From UBA7328 sp965247965 (GTDB lineage Bacteria > Bacteroidota > Bacteroidia > Chitinophagales > Saprospiraceae): a DNA stretch of 64,000 nucleotides. The stretch's first letter is position 1. Each line of letters opens with the position of its first letter. Shown piece by piece: positions 44,585-55,502 of this stretch. The translations under genes were made by a program, and so were the position numbers. The notes under the pieces were generated by a model that was not told the DNA's origin, searched no databases, and was given only the letters and a program-made list of their open reading frames with translations. Location: NCBI GenBank assembly GCA_965247965.1, contig OZ252053.1:4340001-4404000 (forward strand), in the 5' to 3' direction.

Positions 44585-47500
44585 TCACCTCCCGCCTCCG
44601 GACCTATGTCGCTCGCTTGCACTGAGTGGTGCGGAAGTGTTCACTGTCTGCCGTCTACCCTCCGCCGTTGGCCGTATTTCCACTTTCATCGCCTCCGTCT
44701 TCGCTGTTATCTCATTATCATACATAGCCTCACAAATCACAGACGGTAAAAAATAACTACCCGCATAAGCCACATTGAGCTTGATAATATACTTCTTCGT
44801 CTTCTTCAAATCAAAATACGTATACACCCGATCGTCGCGGACATCTCGATAATCATAGCTGTCCTCTTTATACGTATTTCCAAGGTTGTCGAGACGGCCA
44901 CCAAGTATTTCCCAGCCGGAAGGAAAAATTTGTGTAAGCGCCATTTCCTGGAGATCGGTACCTTTAGTATTGAGATTGGTTATGGTAACTTCAGCAAGGA
45001 AATCCGTACCTCGATTGAGATTTTGTACATCCAATGGTTTACCCTCCATATCCTTATATTCTACGTGGATTTTGATGTGCTCGTTCCTGGCCGGTCGTTC
45101 CAGGGTCTCGCTTGGACTAGGTTGGCCTCTTAGGTTGATTTTGGTATAAAGAGGTCCTGTGGAATTGTTGACAATACGTACATTTTGACCTGCATAGTCA
45201 TCAGGATCAAAGCTAAAAAGAGCTATTGATTTTTCGCTTTGCATTTGCTGGACGGTATTATCTCCAATTGTAAATTCGACATTGATTGGCCCGTGATCCA
45301 CATCTTTGCTAAATTTTGAAATGGATAGCAAGGCATGAGCGAGCGACTGAGTGCTGTACCATCTACCGCTATTCAGTTTTTCCGATATTTCTTTAATAAG
45401 AGCAGCGGCTGCTGCATCTTTATTCAGTGCTATCATGCATTGTGTGATAAGCGAGTTATCCCGAATATTAGAGCCGTATGTATCGCCGGGCATATCGTAA
45501 TTAGACACACCAAGGCTTACATTACTAATGAGCTCAAGAGCAATCGCTTCGTTGCCCGTATAGGCATATGCTGCCGCCAATAGAAACTTGCTCATTGCGG
45601 GAAGATCAGGATGTAATCGCAGCACATTCATAGAAGAAAGATCGGCTTCTTCTGCCAATGCAAGTGTATAGAGCCGATACGCCTGATTGTGATACGCACT
45701 TCGTATTCGATATTTTTTGCTGAGGCCTGTAATGCTGAAAGATCGGGCTTTGTTCTTTTGGTATTTTATGAATTTTTCAAATTTTCCGCCTTGCACATAA
45801 TAGCCTTCGTTCTTAGCTTCGATTAGAAAATGTCCCGCGTACGAAGTGCACCATTCGTTTATCTGACTGCCACCGGATGGCCAATATTTAAAAGCACCGT
45901 TGCTCATTTGCATGCGCTGCAATTTGGCGATTCCTTCGCGCAAGTTCGTCTTGATGCGATCGGTGTACTCCTTTGATAAGTCCATCAAATGGCCCAGATA
46001 AAGCTGTGGAAACAGCGCCGAAGTAGTCTGCTCAAGGCATCCGTGCGGATAGCGTACGAGGTAGTTGAGACGATCTTCTAGCCGTATTGGCGGCATAGTG
46101 CTGAATTCCAAAATGCCTTCATTCGAGCCTTTCATGCCGACCGGTTTGATAATTGTCGTCCAGTGGTCATTTTCTTCTATAAAGTGCTCATTTACAGTTG
46201 ATTCGAATGCATTTGGGTTGCGAATTTGCAGTTCATATTGCTGATCCATTTTGTATTTGGAACTCGAAGCAGTCACTTCGAATTTGGCAATGCCTAAATC
46301 CTCTCCTATGTCTACATCAAAATACGCCATCTTTTCTCCTTGCCTCGTAAAACGCAATTTTTGATCTTCGGCAAAAGCCGAATTAACATTTTCAGAAGTG
46401 GTCAGTTGAACATTGACATTGCGTATATCGTCCTCCATTGCGAAAATGTTCACTGGGATTTGCACCTCTTCGCCAGGTGATACCACTCTCGGCAGTGTGG
46501 CTTGTATCATAAGCGGTTTTTTCACAGGTACAGCTTCTTCTGCTTTCCCATAAGCATTGTCATTACGTCCTACGATCATTATACGCACAGATCCGACATA
46601 GTTGGGCATGGTGTATCGCAATTTTTGAGAAGTTCCTGCGGTTAATCGATGAGGCCCATCCGAAATAACCACAGGTTTGAATCGTATCGCTTTTTTTGCA
46701 GCTACCGCCTCCTCCGTATCCGAATCCCCACCCACACTTATGATCTTATCGATCTCTCCAAAACCATTCAATACATAATCATACATGTCCCAGGTTCTCA
46801 CTCCCAGAGATTGTTTCGCGTGGAAGTAGTGATGCGGCGATGGAGTCTTAAAATTGGTAAGGTCGAGAAAACCTTCATCTACGATAGCTACTGTATACGT
46901 CATTGCCTTTTGGTCGGCTTCCGATATTATTACTTCGAAGGATTCATTGGGTTCGTACTTTGCTGTCGTTTTTATTTCCGGTTTGAGCATGGTTTTGACA
47001 TTGGTCACTATTATTGGCAAGGCGCCATACATTCGCAAGGGGAGGTCATTTTCATTGTTTCCAAATGGCTGAATATAAGTGGCATGAACGTATACGTTGG
47101 GCGCCATTTCGGGTGCTAGCGAAAAGCGGTAGGTGGTTTGATCTTTTGCTCCTTCAATCCATTCTTGAAATATCACTTCTGTATTGTTTTCAATAGAGAT
47201 CAAGATTTTACTGCCTCCTTCCGAAGGGATGCTGAGTTCTACATTTTCGCCTGTATCGTACGTCTTTTTATTCGCTGAAAAATTTAGCTTGCTCAGGCTT
47301 TTGCGCTCTTCATCCATAGGCGCTCCCCACATGGACAAGTAGAAAAATTCGCCAGCGCAATGCCCTGACTCTTCATCGCATATTCTCAAAAGCTTGCGGC
47401 CATAATGTTCATCTTGGAAATTAAAATTGACCACAGCTTTCCCGTTCCTATCTGTGCGAATGTTATCTTTCCAAACGGCCTGTTCGTGTTTGGCGCTGTT

Positions 47501-50183
47501 GAAGCGATACACATTGTACCGTTCGTTGCTGTAGTACCACCATCTCCAATGTACGTCGTACAGGCCAACTGTAAGTCTTCGATTAGGAACAACATTGCCA
47601 TTTTCATCAAGAGAAACAACCGCGATATCTGCAGCCTCGCCTACTTTTACGGACTTGTATCCCCACCTGTTTTCAGGAATTTTTAAACCGACATAAGCTC
47701 TAAATGGACTTATCTTCAGAGAGGCGTAATTTTCTGAAAAATCTCCACCTTTTTCGAAAACTCTTGTGCGGATTTGAGCATTCACCATACTTGGGAAAAT
47801 GCTTGGATCTTCGTATTCTATGTTAAAGGAAGTTTCTCCTTCTTCATCGAGATTCTCTTTGAAGAGTACGGCCTGATCACCAGGTGTTTGTCTTCCGGGA
47901 TCGCTGAACGAATAGCTATCAACTCCTCTGAAAGGAGGCCTCATTGAGCGGTACGATGCGTCAACCTGGGCCAGAAGACCGCTAGCTGAAGCCCCGTGCA
48001 ACCACCTAGAAACAATTTCAATAGTATTGTTTCCAGCTCTATCTGCAGTAATGAGCTCGGGAGCATTTAGTTCGACTTTTAGGCGATTCGGTTTTACCGT
48101 TTCTACTCTTATCGAATGAACAAATTCTTTGCTTCCAATCTTGATGCTTGCCTGCCATTTTCCGGTTTTGTCGTTTGCATGGGTAGGTAGGGTAAAGGAA
48201 TAAATCTTATCCATGTGATCCGAAGTGGTTTGCTCGAATCTGGAATCTCCATTTACGTCCAATAGTCGGAGGGAGACGGGATGATTGCCGGGCAATGGAT
48301 TGGGTGTGTCGTCCAGCATCATATGCAAAAAAATAGTATCTCCGGGTCGATACACGCCGCGATCCGTGTAGATAAATGCGTCTAATTTGGAAGGCTGTTT
48401 GCCGCCGACATCGAAGCTGGAAAGGCTGTTGGTATTTTCATCGCGGAGCCGTACATATGCAAACCCCTGTCCGTGCTCGATAACAGCAAAAGACGCTTCG
48501 CTCGAAGGTTTTATTTTTGCAAAACCATCAGAATTACTTGTGGCTGCGCCAACGAATTGCTTTTGATAATCATAGAGTTTGATATTTGCATTTGAGAGTG
48601 GATCGAGATCATCCAATGCGCTGATCGCAAAAGTATAGTTGCCATCGAATGCCTTCTTCGCCACCACGCCTACATTAGAGATTAGGAGATTTCGCTCCAC
48701 AAATCTTTCATAGTTGTAGTAAGCAGGATAGCAGGGATCCTTGCTGTGCTCCCAGCTATATCCCTGATAATCAGAGGGATAGGTCATTATTGTCGTGAAA
48801 CCCTCATCGGTACTTTTTACCTCGGCCCTCACTTCATTTTCACATGGATAGTCACTGTATTCTCTCTTAAAACCTAGCCGCATTTTGTATAGTGTATTTG
48901 GATCATCTGCCATGTATCGCGAGAGATCGATGCCGTACCTTGTCCATTCATTCTTAGTTCTTTCACTGCTTAGAGTGCTTAAATCGATTTTTTTCTGGTG
49001 GACAATTCTACCAACCAGGCCTAAATCATAGCCTCCAGCTAAGTCATTGTTTTGCAAAAATTGAAGGATGTTATCCTCGAATATTTTGAATACTTCCAGG
49101 TCAACAGCTTTTAGGTTAATAGCTTCAAAAGGGAAATTCATATCCCTGCCTAAGGGGACGATGACGCCCTGGCCCAAAAGCCGAATAGCTGGTTTTTCAG
49201 GAACGAAAAGCAATTTCTTTTGATAAGATGCATCAAGTGATTTATTGCTGAAATTTCTGACGTGTTCCGAAATTTCTAAATCGATTTTTTCTTTCTGAAT
49301 GCCGGCGAGGTAGATCTTTAGTTCATTTCCATCGATGAGGTATTTTTGATTGCTTGTCTGGTTATCTATTTTTATAAGGCCGTCGAGGTTTTGATCTTCT
49401 TTCAAGGGATTTGTAAACAGGATGCTAATGTGCTTACCATTTGTGGTAGAAATGCGAGCATGATCCACATTGAAGTTCCCGCTTCCAGGTATAATAATCT
49501 CTTCTTTTCCTTTGAACTTGGGGTCTTCTCTACCTCCGTTCCACGATATAAGTACGGGTGCACTATTATTTTCGACCTGGATATTCCTTATGGTAAAAGT
49601 ATGTTCCCGGGCATTGCCGGAATGTGCCCAGACCACGTAGATTTCTCTATTTCCCTTTTGGGAAGCACTTAGTATTTTTTCTATTTGTTCCTTTCCAACA
49701 AAATCTGCGCTAGCTATAATGCCTTGAATATCAGCGACTTGCTTTCCTCCTTCCACTTTGATCCGAGGCCCTTCGATACTTATGTCATAACCAAAGGGCC
49801 TTGTGCTCGTAAATAAAGGCAATCGATCATTGACGATTTCAGCAGAAGTAATTAATTCCTGGAGATCCAGAATAAACTCATATTGTTGATCATAGTCAAA
49901 CCGCACGTCGGGTACAAAAGCCAACTCGTGATTATCTATCCATTTGAAGCTGCCGGACACCTTTGGTTTAACTTTGATGCCTTTCACAGCAGAATCCATG
50001 TCTTTTGCTGAATATTCAGATTTGAATCGAAAGCGCACAGCATCTTTCACAGAAATATGACTCGGCGGAACGCTGACCAGGTATTCTGAAACATTACCTG
50101 AATGGGATTTTTTTTTTCTACTTCCTTTTTACATGAAAGGATAGAAAGAAAAAACAACAGAAAGAAAAATGAATACCTCATGG
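44585..50183 (-). CDS. Alpha-2-macroglobulin lipoprotein, frameshifted at a poly-A tract
   Basis: The main frame (from GTG 50050, or open back to about 50110) encodes over 1,820 residues with MG domains, the thioester motif Cys-Leu-Glu-Gln in PHGCLEQTTSALFPQ near residue 1336, and A2M receptor-like C-terminal domains. Bacterial A2Ms trap proteases by this thioester. The lipoprotein signal (MRYSFFFLLFFLSILSC) starts at ATG 50183 in another frame; the two join at ten A (50108-50117), where eleven would restore the reading frame. Slippage, phase variation, decay or a sequencing error could each explain this. It precedes pbpC, the usual partner. Confidence 0.85.
50108..50117 (-). repeat. A10 homopolymer in A2M lipoprotein leader
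   Basis: Ten T on the plus strand (ten A in the coding sense) directly after the codons for the signal peptide and CKKEV. One base more would put signal peptide and mature protein in frame. Confidence 0.8.
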
Positions 50184-50415
50184 TGTTGGTTTTAGAATTT
50201 TAGACCCAGAATCAATGCTGAATTGGGAAATCTAATAAAGTTAACAAAGCAGAGTCAATTTCTGATGAACGTAAAAACGTGCCGCCGGGCACAAGCGGGC
50301 GAAGTCAATTCACGAAATCGGTTCACGAGCCAAATGTGATTATAAATGGGAAAAGTACGGAATGAACGAGTAATGTGGGGAGATTCTTATTGCGCGATTA
50401 ATTTTTATCGCGCAA

Positions 50416-50453
50416 GAAAAAACGACTGACAATCCCCAGAGGACTGTCAGTCG
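50416..50453 (-). terminator. Intrinsic terminator of rnpB
   Basis: On the minus strand CGACTGACA pairs perfectly with TGTCAGTCG around a 13-base loop, followed by six T. Confidence 0.85.
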
Positions 50454-50461
50454 AAAAAATG

Positions 50462-50928
50462 TACCTTCATAAGCCGGATTCTGTTCCTGACGATAAATGT
50501 CAGGACTAATCCTGACATCCCGCATCGCTGCGCGATCGTCACGGAGCCATCATTTATCTAAGCTGTCTACCCCCCTCGATCCCGATTACTCGGGAAAAAG
50601 CGAGCAACTTTATTTCGAGGTATACGCGACATTGCAACCCATAAGGTTTATCCTGCTGATCTATTGCTAAGCCAGCATGTGCGCTCTTACCGCACAATTT
50701 CACCCTTGCCCTCCGAAGCCCTACCTGACCGGCAGGCAGGCTTGGCGTAGGAGGGCTTGCCCTCCTTCACCGCTTCGTTTGGCGGTATTGTTTCTGTGAC
50801 ACTTTCTCTCCCCTGAAGGTAAGCGCAAGCGCATCTTTCAGGCGGCCACCCGTTAGGTGGTATGGTGCTCTACGTTGTCCGGACTTTCCTCCTGCCTGCA
50901 ATTAAGCAGAAAAGCGATGGCGTCAGGT
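50462..50928 (-). ncRNA. rnpB: RNase P RNA
   Basis: The minus strand shows the universally conserved 5' core AGGAGGAAAGTCCGGAC, the AGAGCACCATACC region, GGGTGAAA followed by the TGCGGTAAGAGCGCAC block, and the 3' AATCCGGCTTATGAAGG. Order and length (about 465 nt) match bacterial type A RNase P RNA, the catalytic subunit that matures tRNA 5' ends. Two short GC-rich self-complementary stretches near 50722-50770 look like expanded peripheral helices. Ends are set by the promoter and terminator and are approximate. Confidence 0.93.
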
Positions 50929-50934
50929 ACGCCG

Positions 50935-50965
50935 TAAATTTATTAAAACGATATTCGGTAAGCAA
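50935..50965 (-). promoter_or_regulatory. rnpB promoter
   Basis: On the minus strand TTG (50963-50965), 20 bases, then TAAATTTA (50935-50942), one base off TAnnTTTG, placed about 7 bases before the predicted RNA start. Confidence 0.6.
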
Positions 50966-51072
50966 GAAGAGGATAGGACTACTTTGTCTGGTTAATCAAA
51001 CAGGTCGCAACTCCTGCCATTTTTCTGACAACGATATCTTAAACCTACTGCTTTGTGAAGAAACTTCAGCAA

Positions 51073-51873
51073 TCAATTGCCCTGCAAGGCGCTGATACGG
51101 TAGTCAGCGTGTTTCTTAAATTTTTCTCCGGACACCTTTTGATACGCTGCGAGCGCTTTTGTTTTTTCACCTAGGTTTTCGAGAATTTGGCCCATGGTCA
51201 TGAAATATTTGTCTTCATCGTCGGATAAGCCAATAGATCTCTTTATGTTTTCCAATGCCTTATCGTTATCTCCCGTTTTCAACAGACTCTTAGAGAGGTA
51301 ATAATATACTTCAGCACTTTTATAGCTTTTAAGATAGGCTTCTGCATAAACGATGGCGTTGTCATAATCTTTTGAAACAAATGTCTTTCCTACTAACGTC
51401 TGTGCTTGTTGGTATGCTTTGACTCCCGTTCCGCTTTTCCCAGCCTGCTCGTAGACCTGACCTGCCCTCATAAATGCCGAAATCGCATCAAGACTGCGTC
51501 CTTTTTTGCTGAGGCATCGCGCTTTACCCAAGTAATTGCCGCCTTTATCAGGCGCGTAGCCGATGCCCTTTTCGTACAAGGCCAGAGCGGCATCATAATG
51601 ACCGGCTTTATAGCTCTGTCCGCCCAATTGGGTTGCAGCTACGGCTCCGTTTTTCCGAGCCAGCCCAATTACCTTTTCATCGTTGACTTCGATCGCTAAT
51701 CTTATCGCCTTTTCCATCAATCGCAACCCTTCGGAATAATTTTTTTCTTTCAATTTGGCCAGCCCATTATTGTATGCCTTTGCGGGGGTCATAGCCTCCT
51801 CCTGCGCGTAGAGACTCGAATAAGAAAAGGAAACTAGAGATGCCAGAAGGGCTATCAACAATTGCTTAGTCAT
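51073..51873 (-). CDS. Exported TPR-repeat protein
   Basis: A 266-residue protein with a clean signal peptide (LLIALLASLVSFSYSSLYAQ, cut after about residue 24) and at least five tetratricopeptide-type helical pairs, for example AKLKEKNYSEGLRLMEKAI and ALALYEKGIGYAPDKGGNYL. It is a periplasmic or surface scaffold of unknown partner. It lies directly upstream of rnpB on the same strand. Confidence 0.85.
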   Translation of the reverse strand: MTKQLLIALLASLVSFSYSSLYAQEEAMTPAKAYNNGLAKLKEKNYSEGLRLMEKAIRLAIEVNDEKVIGLARKNGAVAATQLGGQSYKAGHYDAALALYEKGIGYAPDKGGNYLGKARCLSKKGRSLDAISAFMRAGQVYEQAGKSGTGVKAYQQAQTLVGKTFVSKDYDNAIVYAEAYLKSYKSAEVYYYLSKSLLKTGDNDKALENIKRSIGLSDDEDKYFMTMGQILENLGEKTKALAAYQKVSGEKFKKHADYRISALQGN

Positions 51874-52046
51874 TTTGGTCGTATATTTTTTAATAAAAGA
51901 AATCCTAGAGTATGTCTAAATGGGATAAAATTTAAACATACTCTCATTCAGCAAAAAGATCGCAATAGTACAGATGATGTTTCGTAATTCCAAACGTTTG
52001 ACAATCCGAATTGTGTCTGGGAAAATGGAAGAAGTGAATTTTGATT

Positions 52047-52532
52047 TCAAATCGTTAACCGAAAAGCACGATCGTCAACCGCTCGCTGCGTTGCCAATAT
52101 TCCCTCCAAATGATCGTATTCATGCTGAATCAGTTCGGAGAGATCATCTCTCATTTTCCACTTCTTTTCTTCCCAATTTTCGTCTCGGTAAGTCAGAGTA
52201 CATGATCGATGTCGCTTTACTTTCACCATTAAGTTGGGGAAACTCATGCAGTCGTCCCAAAGCTCCATCATGTCCTTGCTAAGATCGGTTAATTTGGGAT
52301 TGATAATGGTATATCTTTTACCCTTTAGATTAAGGCAGATGAGGCGCTTCATTAGTCCGATTTGAGGAGCGGCTATACCTCTTCCTGTTCCGTATATCTT
52401 TCGAAATTTCAGGATAAGATCGTTGAGCAGATCGACATCATCTTCAAAATTTCTTAGCTCCTCACGGCTCACTGGCTCGGACATCTCGTGGAGTAGGGGA
52501 TCGCCAAGTTTTAGTATTTTATCAAGGAGCAT
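52047..52532 (-). CDS. def: Peptide deformylase, divergent
   Basis: A 161-residue metal hydrolase that removes the formyl group from new proteins. Motif 1 is GRGIAAPQIG and motif 3 QHEYDHLEG. Motif 2, normally EGCLS, is DDCMS here; the metal-binding Cys is kept but the flanking residues changed. Either this is a variant of the housekeeping enzyme or a second deformylase with altered specificity. It stands alone, facing the cfa gene. Confidence 0.8.
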   Translation of the reverse strand: MLLDKILKLGDPLLHEMSEPVSREELRNFEDDVDLLNDLILKFRKIYGTGRGIAAPQIGLMKRLICLNLKGKRYTIINPKLTDLSKDMMELWDDCMSFPNLMVKVKRHRSCTLTYRDENWEEKKWKMRDDLSELIQHEYDHLEGILATQRAVDDRAFRLTI

Positions 52533-52628
52533 ATCGTTAAAGATAGATACTTATTGTTTCTTCTTTTGATTTAAGGAAAATGCCTATCTTATCACAGAAT
52601 TTTGTAACAGAATTAGAAAAATGTAACT

Positions 52629-53744
52629 ATGAACGCTGCAAAAAATAAAGTCGCTTGCCTCCTTGCCCATGCCGGAATAGCCATCAACGGCGGCGAACCC
52701 TGGGATATGCAGATAAACGATGATAGAGTTTTCCGGAGAATCCTGGCAAAAGGCTCTATCGGAATCGGTGAATCTTATATGGACGGATGGTGGGACGTCC
52801 CTAGACTGGATCAGTTTTTCACAAAAGCCTTGAGCGCGAGGCTTCCCGAAAGGTTGAAATTTAATTTGCCGACACTTTGGTTGGTATTAAAATCTAGTAT
52901 TCTCAATATGCAGACAAAAAATCGCGCTAGTAAAGTTGTAAAAGAACACTATAATTTGGGAAATGATCTCTATATGTCCTTCCTCGATCCATATAATCAA
53001 TACACCTGCGGTTATTTCAAAGAAACAGATGGTCTGAATGCGGCCCAGGAACATAAGTTAGATTTGATCTGTCGCAAACTGGAACTAAAATCAACAGATA
53101 AAGTATTGGATATCGGTTGTGGCTGGGGCGGTTTTGCAAAATTTGCTGCTGAGCACTACGGATGCCATGTAACAGGTGTTTCGATATCAGAGGAGCAAAT
53201 AAAATATGCCAGGGACTTTTGCAGAGGATTACCTGTTGATATTATCAATGTAGACTATAGAGATCTGGACGGTGCTTACGATAAAGTACTTATTTGCGGA
53301 ATGCTCGAGCATGTTGGATACCGAAATTATCGTACCATTATGAACAAAGTGCATGAGGTGTTGAGTGACTCGGGATTGTTTTTATTGCATACGATTGGGA
53401 GCAGTGTTTCGCACAAATCGACAGATCCGTGGTTCGGCAAATATATTTTCCCGAATTCCATGACCCCATCCGTTCCTCAGATTTCTAAAGCGGCTGAGGA
53501 TCTTTTCGTAATTGAGGACTGGCACAATTTCGGGATTTACTACGTCAAGACCTTGTTGGCATGGTACGATAACTTTAAGACCAATTGGGATAAAATAAAA
53601 TCGAATTACAGCGATCCGCTTTTCAGAATGTGGGAATATTACCTATTGTCAAGTGTCGGTTTTTTTGAATCCAGGACAGGCCAACTATGGCAGGTGGTCT
53701 TTTCAAAAAACGGCGTTCCAGGTGGTTATGTCTCAATTAGGTAG
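52629..53744 (+). CDS. cfa: Cyclopropane-fatty-acyl-phospholipid synthase
   Basis: A 371-residue SAM-dependent enzyme that adds a methylene bridge to unsaturated acyl chains of membrane lipids. It has GESYMDGWWDV at the N-terminal lipid-binding part, KVLDIGCGWGGFAKFAAEH as SAM motif I, GVSISEEQIKYA, and the late EDWHNFGIYYVKTLLAW block, all typical of Cfa. The 228 bases to fabI hold no gene, only a twice-occurring CCGCCTCAGGA phrase. Confidence 0.94.
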   Translation: MNAAKNKVACLLAHAGIAINGGEPWDMQINDDRVFRRILAKGSIGIGESYMDGWWDVPRLDQFFTKALSARLPERLKFNLPTLWLVLKSSILNMQTKNRASKVVKEHYNLGNDLYMSFLDPYNQYTCGYFKETDGLNAAQEHKLDLICRKLELKSTDKVLDIGCGWGGFAKFAAEHYGCHVTGVSISEEQIKYARDFCRGLPVDIINVDYRDLDGAYDKVLICGMLEHVGYRNYRTIMNKVHEVLSDSGLFLLHTIGSSVSHKSTDPWFGKYIFPNSMTPSVPQISKAAEDLFVIEDWHNFGIYYVKTLLAWYDNFKTNWDKIKSNYSDPLFRMWEYYLLSSVGFFESRTGQLWQVVFSKNGVPGGYVSIR

Positions 53745-53973
53745 AGATTCGATGAAGTCTTTGCGGCTTATTTTCCCAACGTTCCGTTCCCAACGTTTCA
53801 CTCTGTTACAGTCGGGACAGTTTCGCAACAGTCAGGATGTCCGCTTTGCTCTCATTTTTTTTTCACTTTGATCTGGCTCATAATGGCATTCCGCCTCAGG
53901 AAATAGAGCTTTGTCATAGCGTCCCGCCTCAGGATGAAAAAAAACCTCATCTTAGCCTTCTAAATCAAAGCGC

Positions 53974-54777
53974 ATGGCAAACAACCTTTTATCGGGGAAA
54001 AAGGGCATCATCTTTGGAGCCCTCGACAACAAGTCCATAGCGTGGAAAATAGCAGAACGCTGTGTTGAAGAGGGCGCAAAAATCACTCTTACCAATGCTC
54101 CCGTAGCTCTTCGCTTCGGAAAAATCCAGGAATTAGGCGAAAAACTGAATGCGGAGATCATACCCGCAGATGCTACGAGTGACGAAGATTTAGACGCATT
54201 ATACGATAAGTCTCTAGAAGTTCTGAATGGCAAAATAGATTTTGTGCTTCATTCCATTGGTATGTCGCTTAATGTCAGAAAAAATAGAGTTTATACCGAT
54301 ATCAAATACGATTGGATGCACAAAACTTTTGATATTTCAGCGATGTCCTTTCATCGAATAATGCAAATGGCCTATAACAAAGATGCCATGAACGAATGGG
54401 GTTCGATTCTTGCTCTTACCTACATCGCTGCCCAGCGCACATTCCCTTTCTACAGCGAAATGGCCGAATCCAAAGCGCTGCTCGAATCCTTTGCTCGAAG
54501 CTTCGGCTACCACTTCGGCGTCAAAAACAACGTAAGAGTAAATACCATCTCACAATCACCTACCAAAACAACTGCGGGTTCGGGAATACAAGGCTTTGAT
54601 TCCTTCTTCGATTATGCCGCAAAAATGTCACCTCTTGGTAATGCTTCGGCAGTAGCTTGTGCAGATTATTGTGTTTTCATGTTCTCAGATTTGAGCAGAA
54701 TGATCACTATGCAAAACCTCTATCATGATGGCGGCTACAGTAAAATGGGTATGAATCCGGAGGCCTTTTCTTCCTGA
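53974..54777 (+). CDS. fabI: Enoyl-[acyl-carrier-protein] reductase
   Basis: A 267-residue SDR-fold reductase of fatty-acid synthesis. The nucleotide site is GIIFGALDNKSIAWKIA, and the catalytic Tyr-x6-Lys sits in FYSEMAESKALLE, the FabI spacing. SQSPTKTTAGSGI matches the substrate loop. The final residues (MGMNPEAFSS) are followed by a 46-base imperfect duplicate of this 3' end, suggesting the stop region was reworked by a repeat insertion. It is the target family of triclosan-type inhibitors. Confidence 0.93.
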   Translation: MANNLLSGKKGIIFGALDNKSIAWKIAERCVEEGAKITLTNAPVALRFGKIQELGEKLNAEIIPADATSDEDLDALYDKSLEVLNGKIDFVLHSIGMSLNVRKNRVYTDIKYDWMHKTFDISAMSFHRIMQMAYNKDAMNEWGSILALTYIAAQRTFPFYSEMAESKALLESFARSFGYHFGVKNNVRVNTISQSPTKTTAGSGIQGFDSFFDYAAKMSPLGNASAVACADYCVFMFSDLSRMITMQNLYHDGGYSKMGMNPEAFSS

Positions 54778-54836
54778 GCGAAGTCGAAGGATGGGTATGA
54801 ATGCGGACGTGATGTCCTCCTGAACGAACGCTTGCC
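54745..54836 (+). repeat. 46-bp imperfect tandem duplication at the fabI 3' end
   Basis: ATGGGTATGAATCCGGAGG (54745) and ATGGGTATGAATGCGGACG (54791) start two units that both end in a stop (TTCTTCCTGA, TCCTCCTGA). Between them is a CCTGAGCGAAGTCGAAGG stretch resembling a dispersed Bacteroidota repeat. A related GGGAGTCGAAGGA copy follows at about 54874. The rest of 54837-55502 shows no gene apart from the promoter at 55075. Confidence 0.5.
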
Positions 54837-55074
54837 CTGAGCGACCTGTCCTGAGAGGAAATCGAAGGGAAGGGAGTCGAAGGATATTTCCAACCATTCC
54901 ATGAGGGTGTATTCCCATCCGAGTGTCAATAATAATATCCTTATCTGGGATAGTTCAATCACTATCAAATTTAATTTCAGATATCAGACTGAGTATTTCC
55001 AATAGAATTCAAGGCCAAAAAGTCAGGTAGATAAAAATTCTTATGGGATGAATGGTGCTCTTTTTTACATCATT

Positions 55075-55108
55075 TTGATAATAAAATCAAATACATATGA
55101 TATATTTG
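55075..55108 (+). promoter_or_regulatory. Candidate promoter upstream of the surface protein
   Basis: TTG (55075-55077) and TATATTTG (55101-55108) match the Bacteroidota boxes with a slightly long 23-base spacer. This would leave a leader of about 390 nt before ATG 55503. Confidence 0.35.
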
Positions 55109-55502
55109 TGCAATATGTAATTGATACTATTTCAATTGTATATCAATCCCAATCGATAGTAGCTCCTAATTGTGATAATCTCAATGATCAACACCCTCTG
55201 CAAGTAGGCCTGATAAAAACTCTGAGATTCCATTAGAACCTCCCTGATTAATTGGACCTAATATACTGTAATTCAATGAGTTACGGTTATTAGTGTATCC
55301 GATGAATAACAAATCAAATGAAGGATTTTGTCAAGGATAACGTATTGAGCGGAGTATTCTTGCAATTGAATCAATGGTTAAACAAATATCGTATTCCCAA
55401 TACAGAACTGATTGCAGCCGGTTTCGTTTTCACAGTAGAATTCCCTGTTTTGTCGAGTTTTTTTACGCCAAACTGTGTAAAAACAATTGGGAAAAATATT
55501 TT

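Noticed and set aside
50862..51095. 77-codon plus-strand ORF
   Set aside because: It lies over the 5' part of rnpB and its promoter on the opposite strand.
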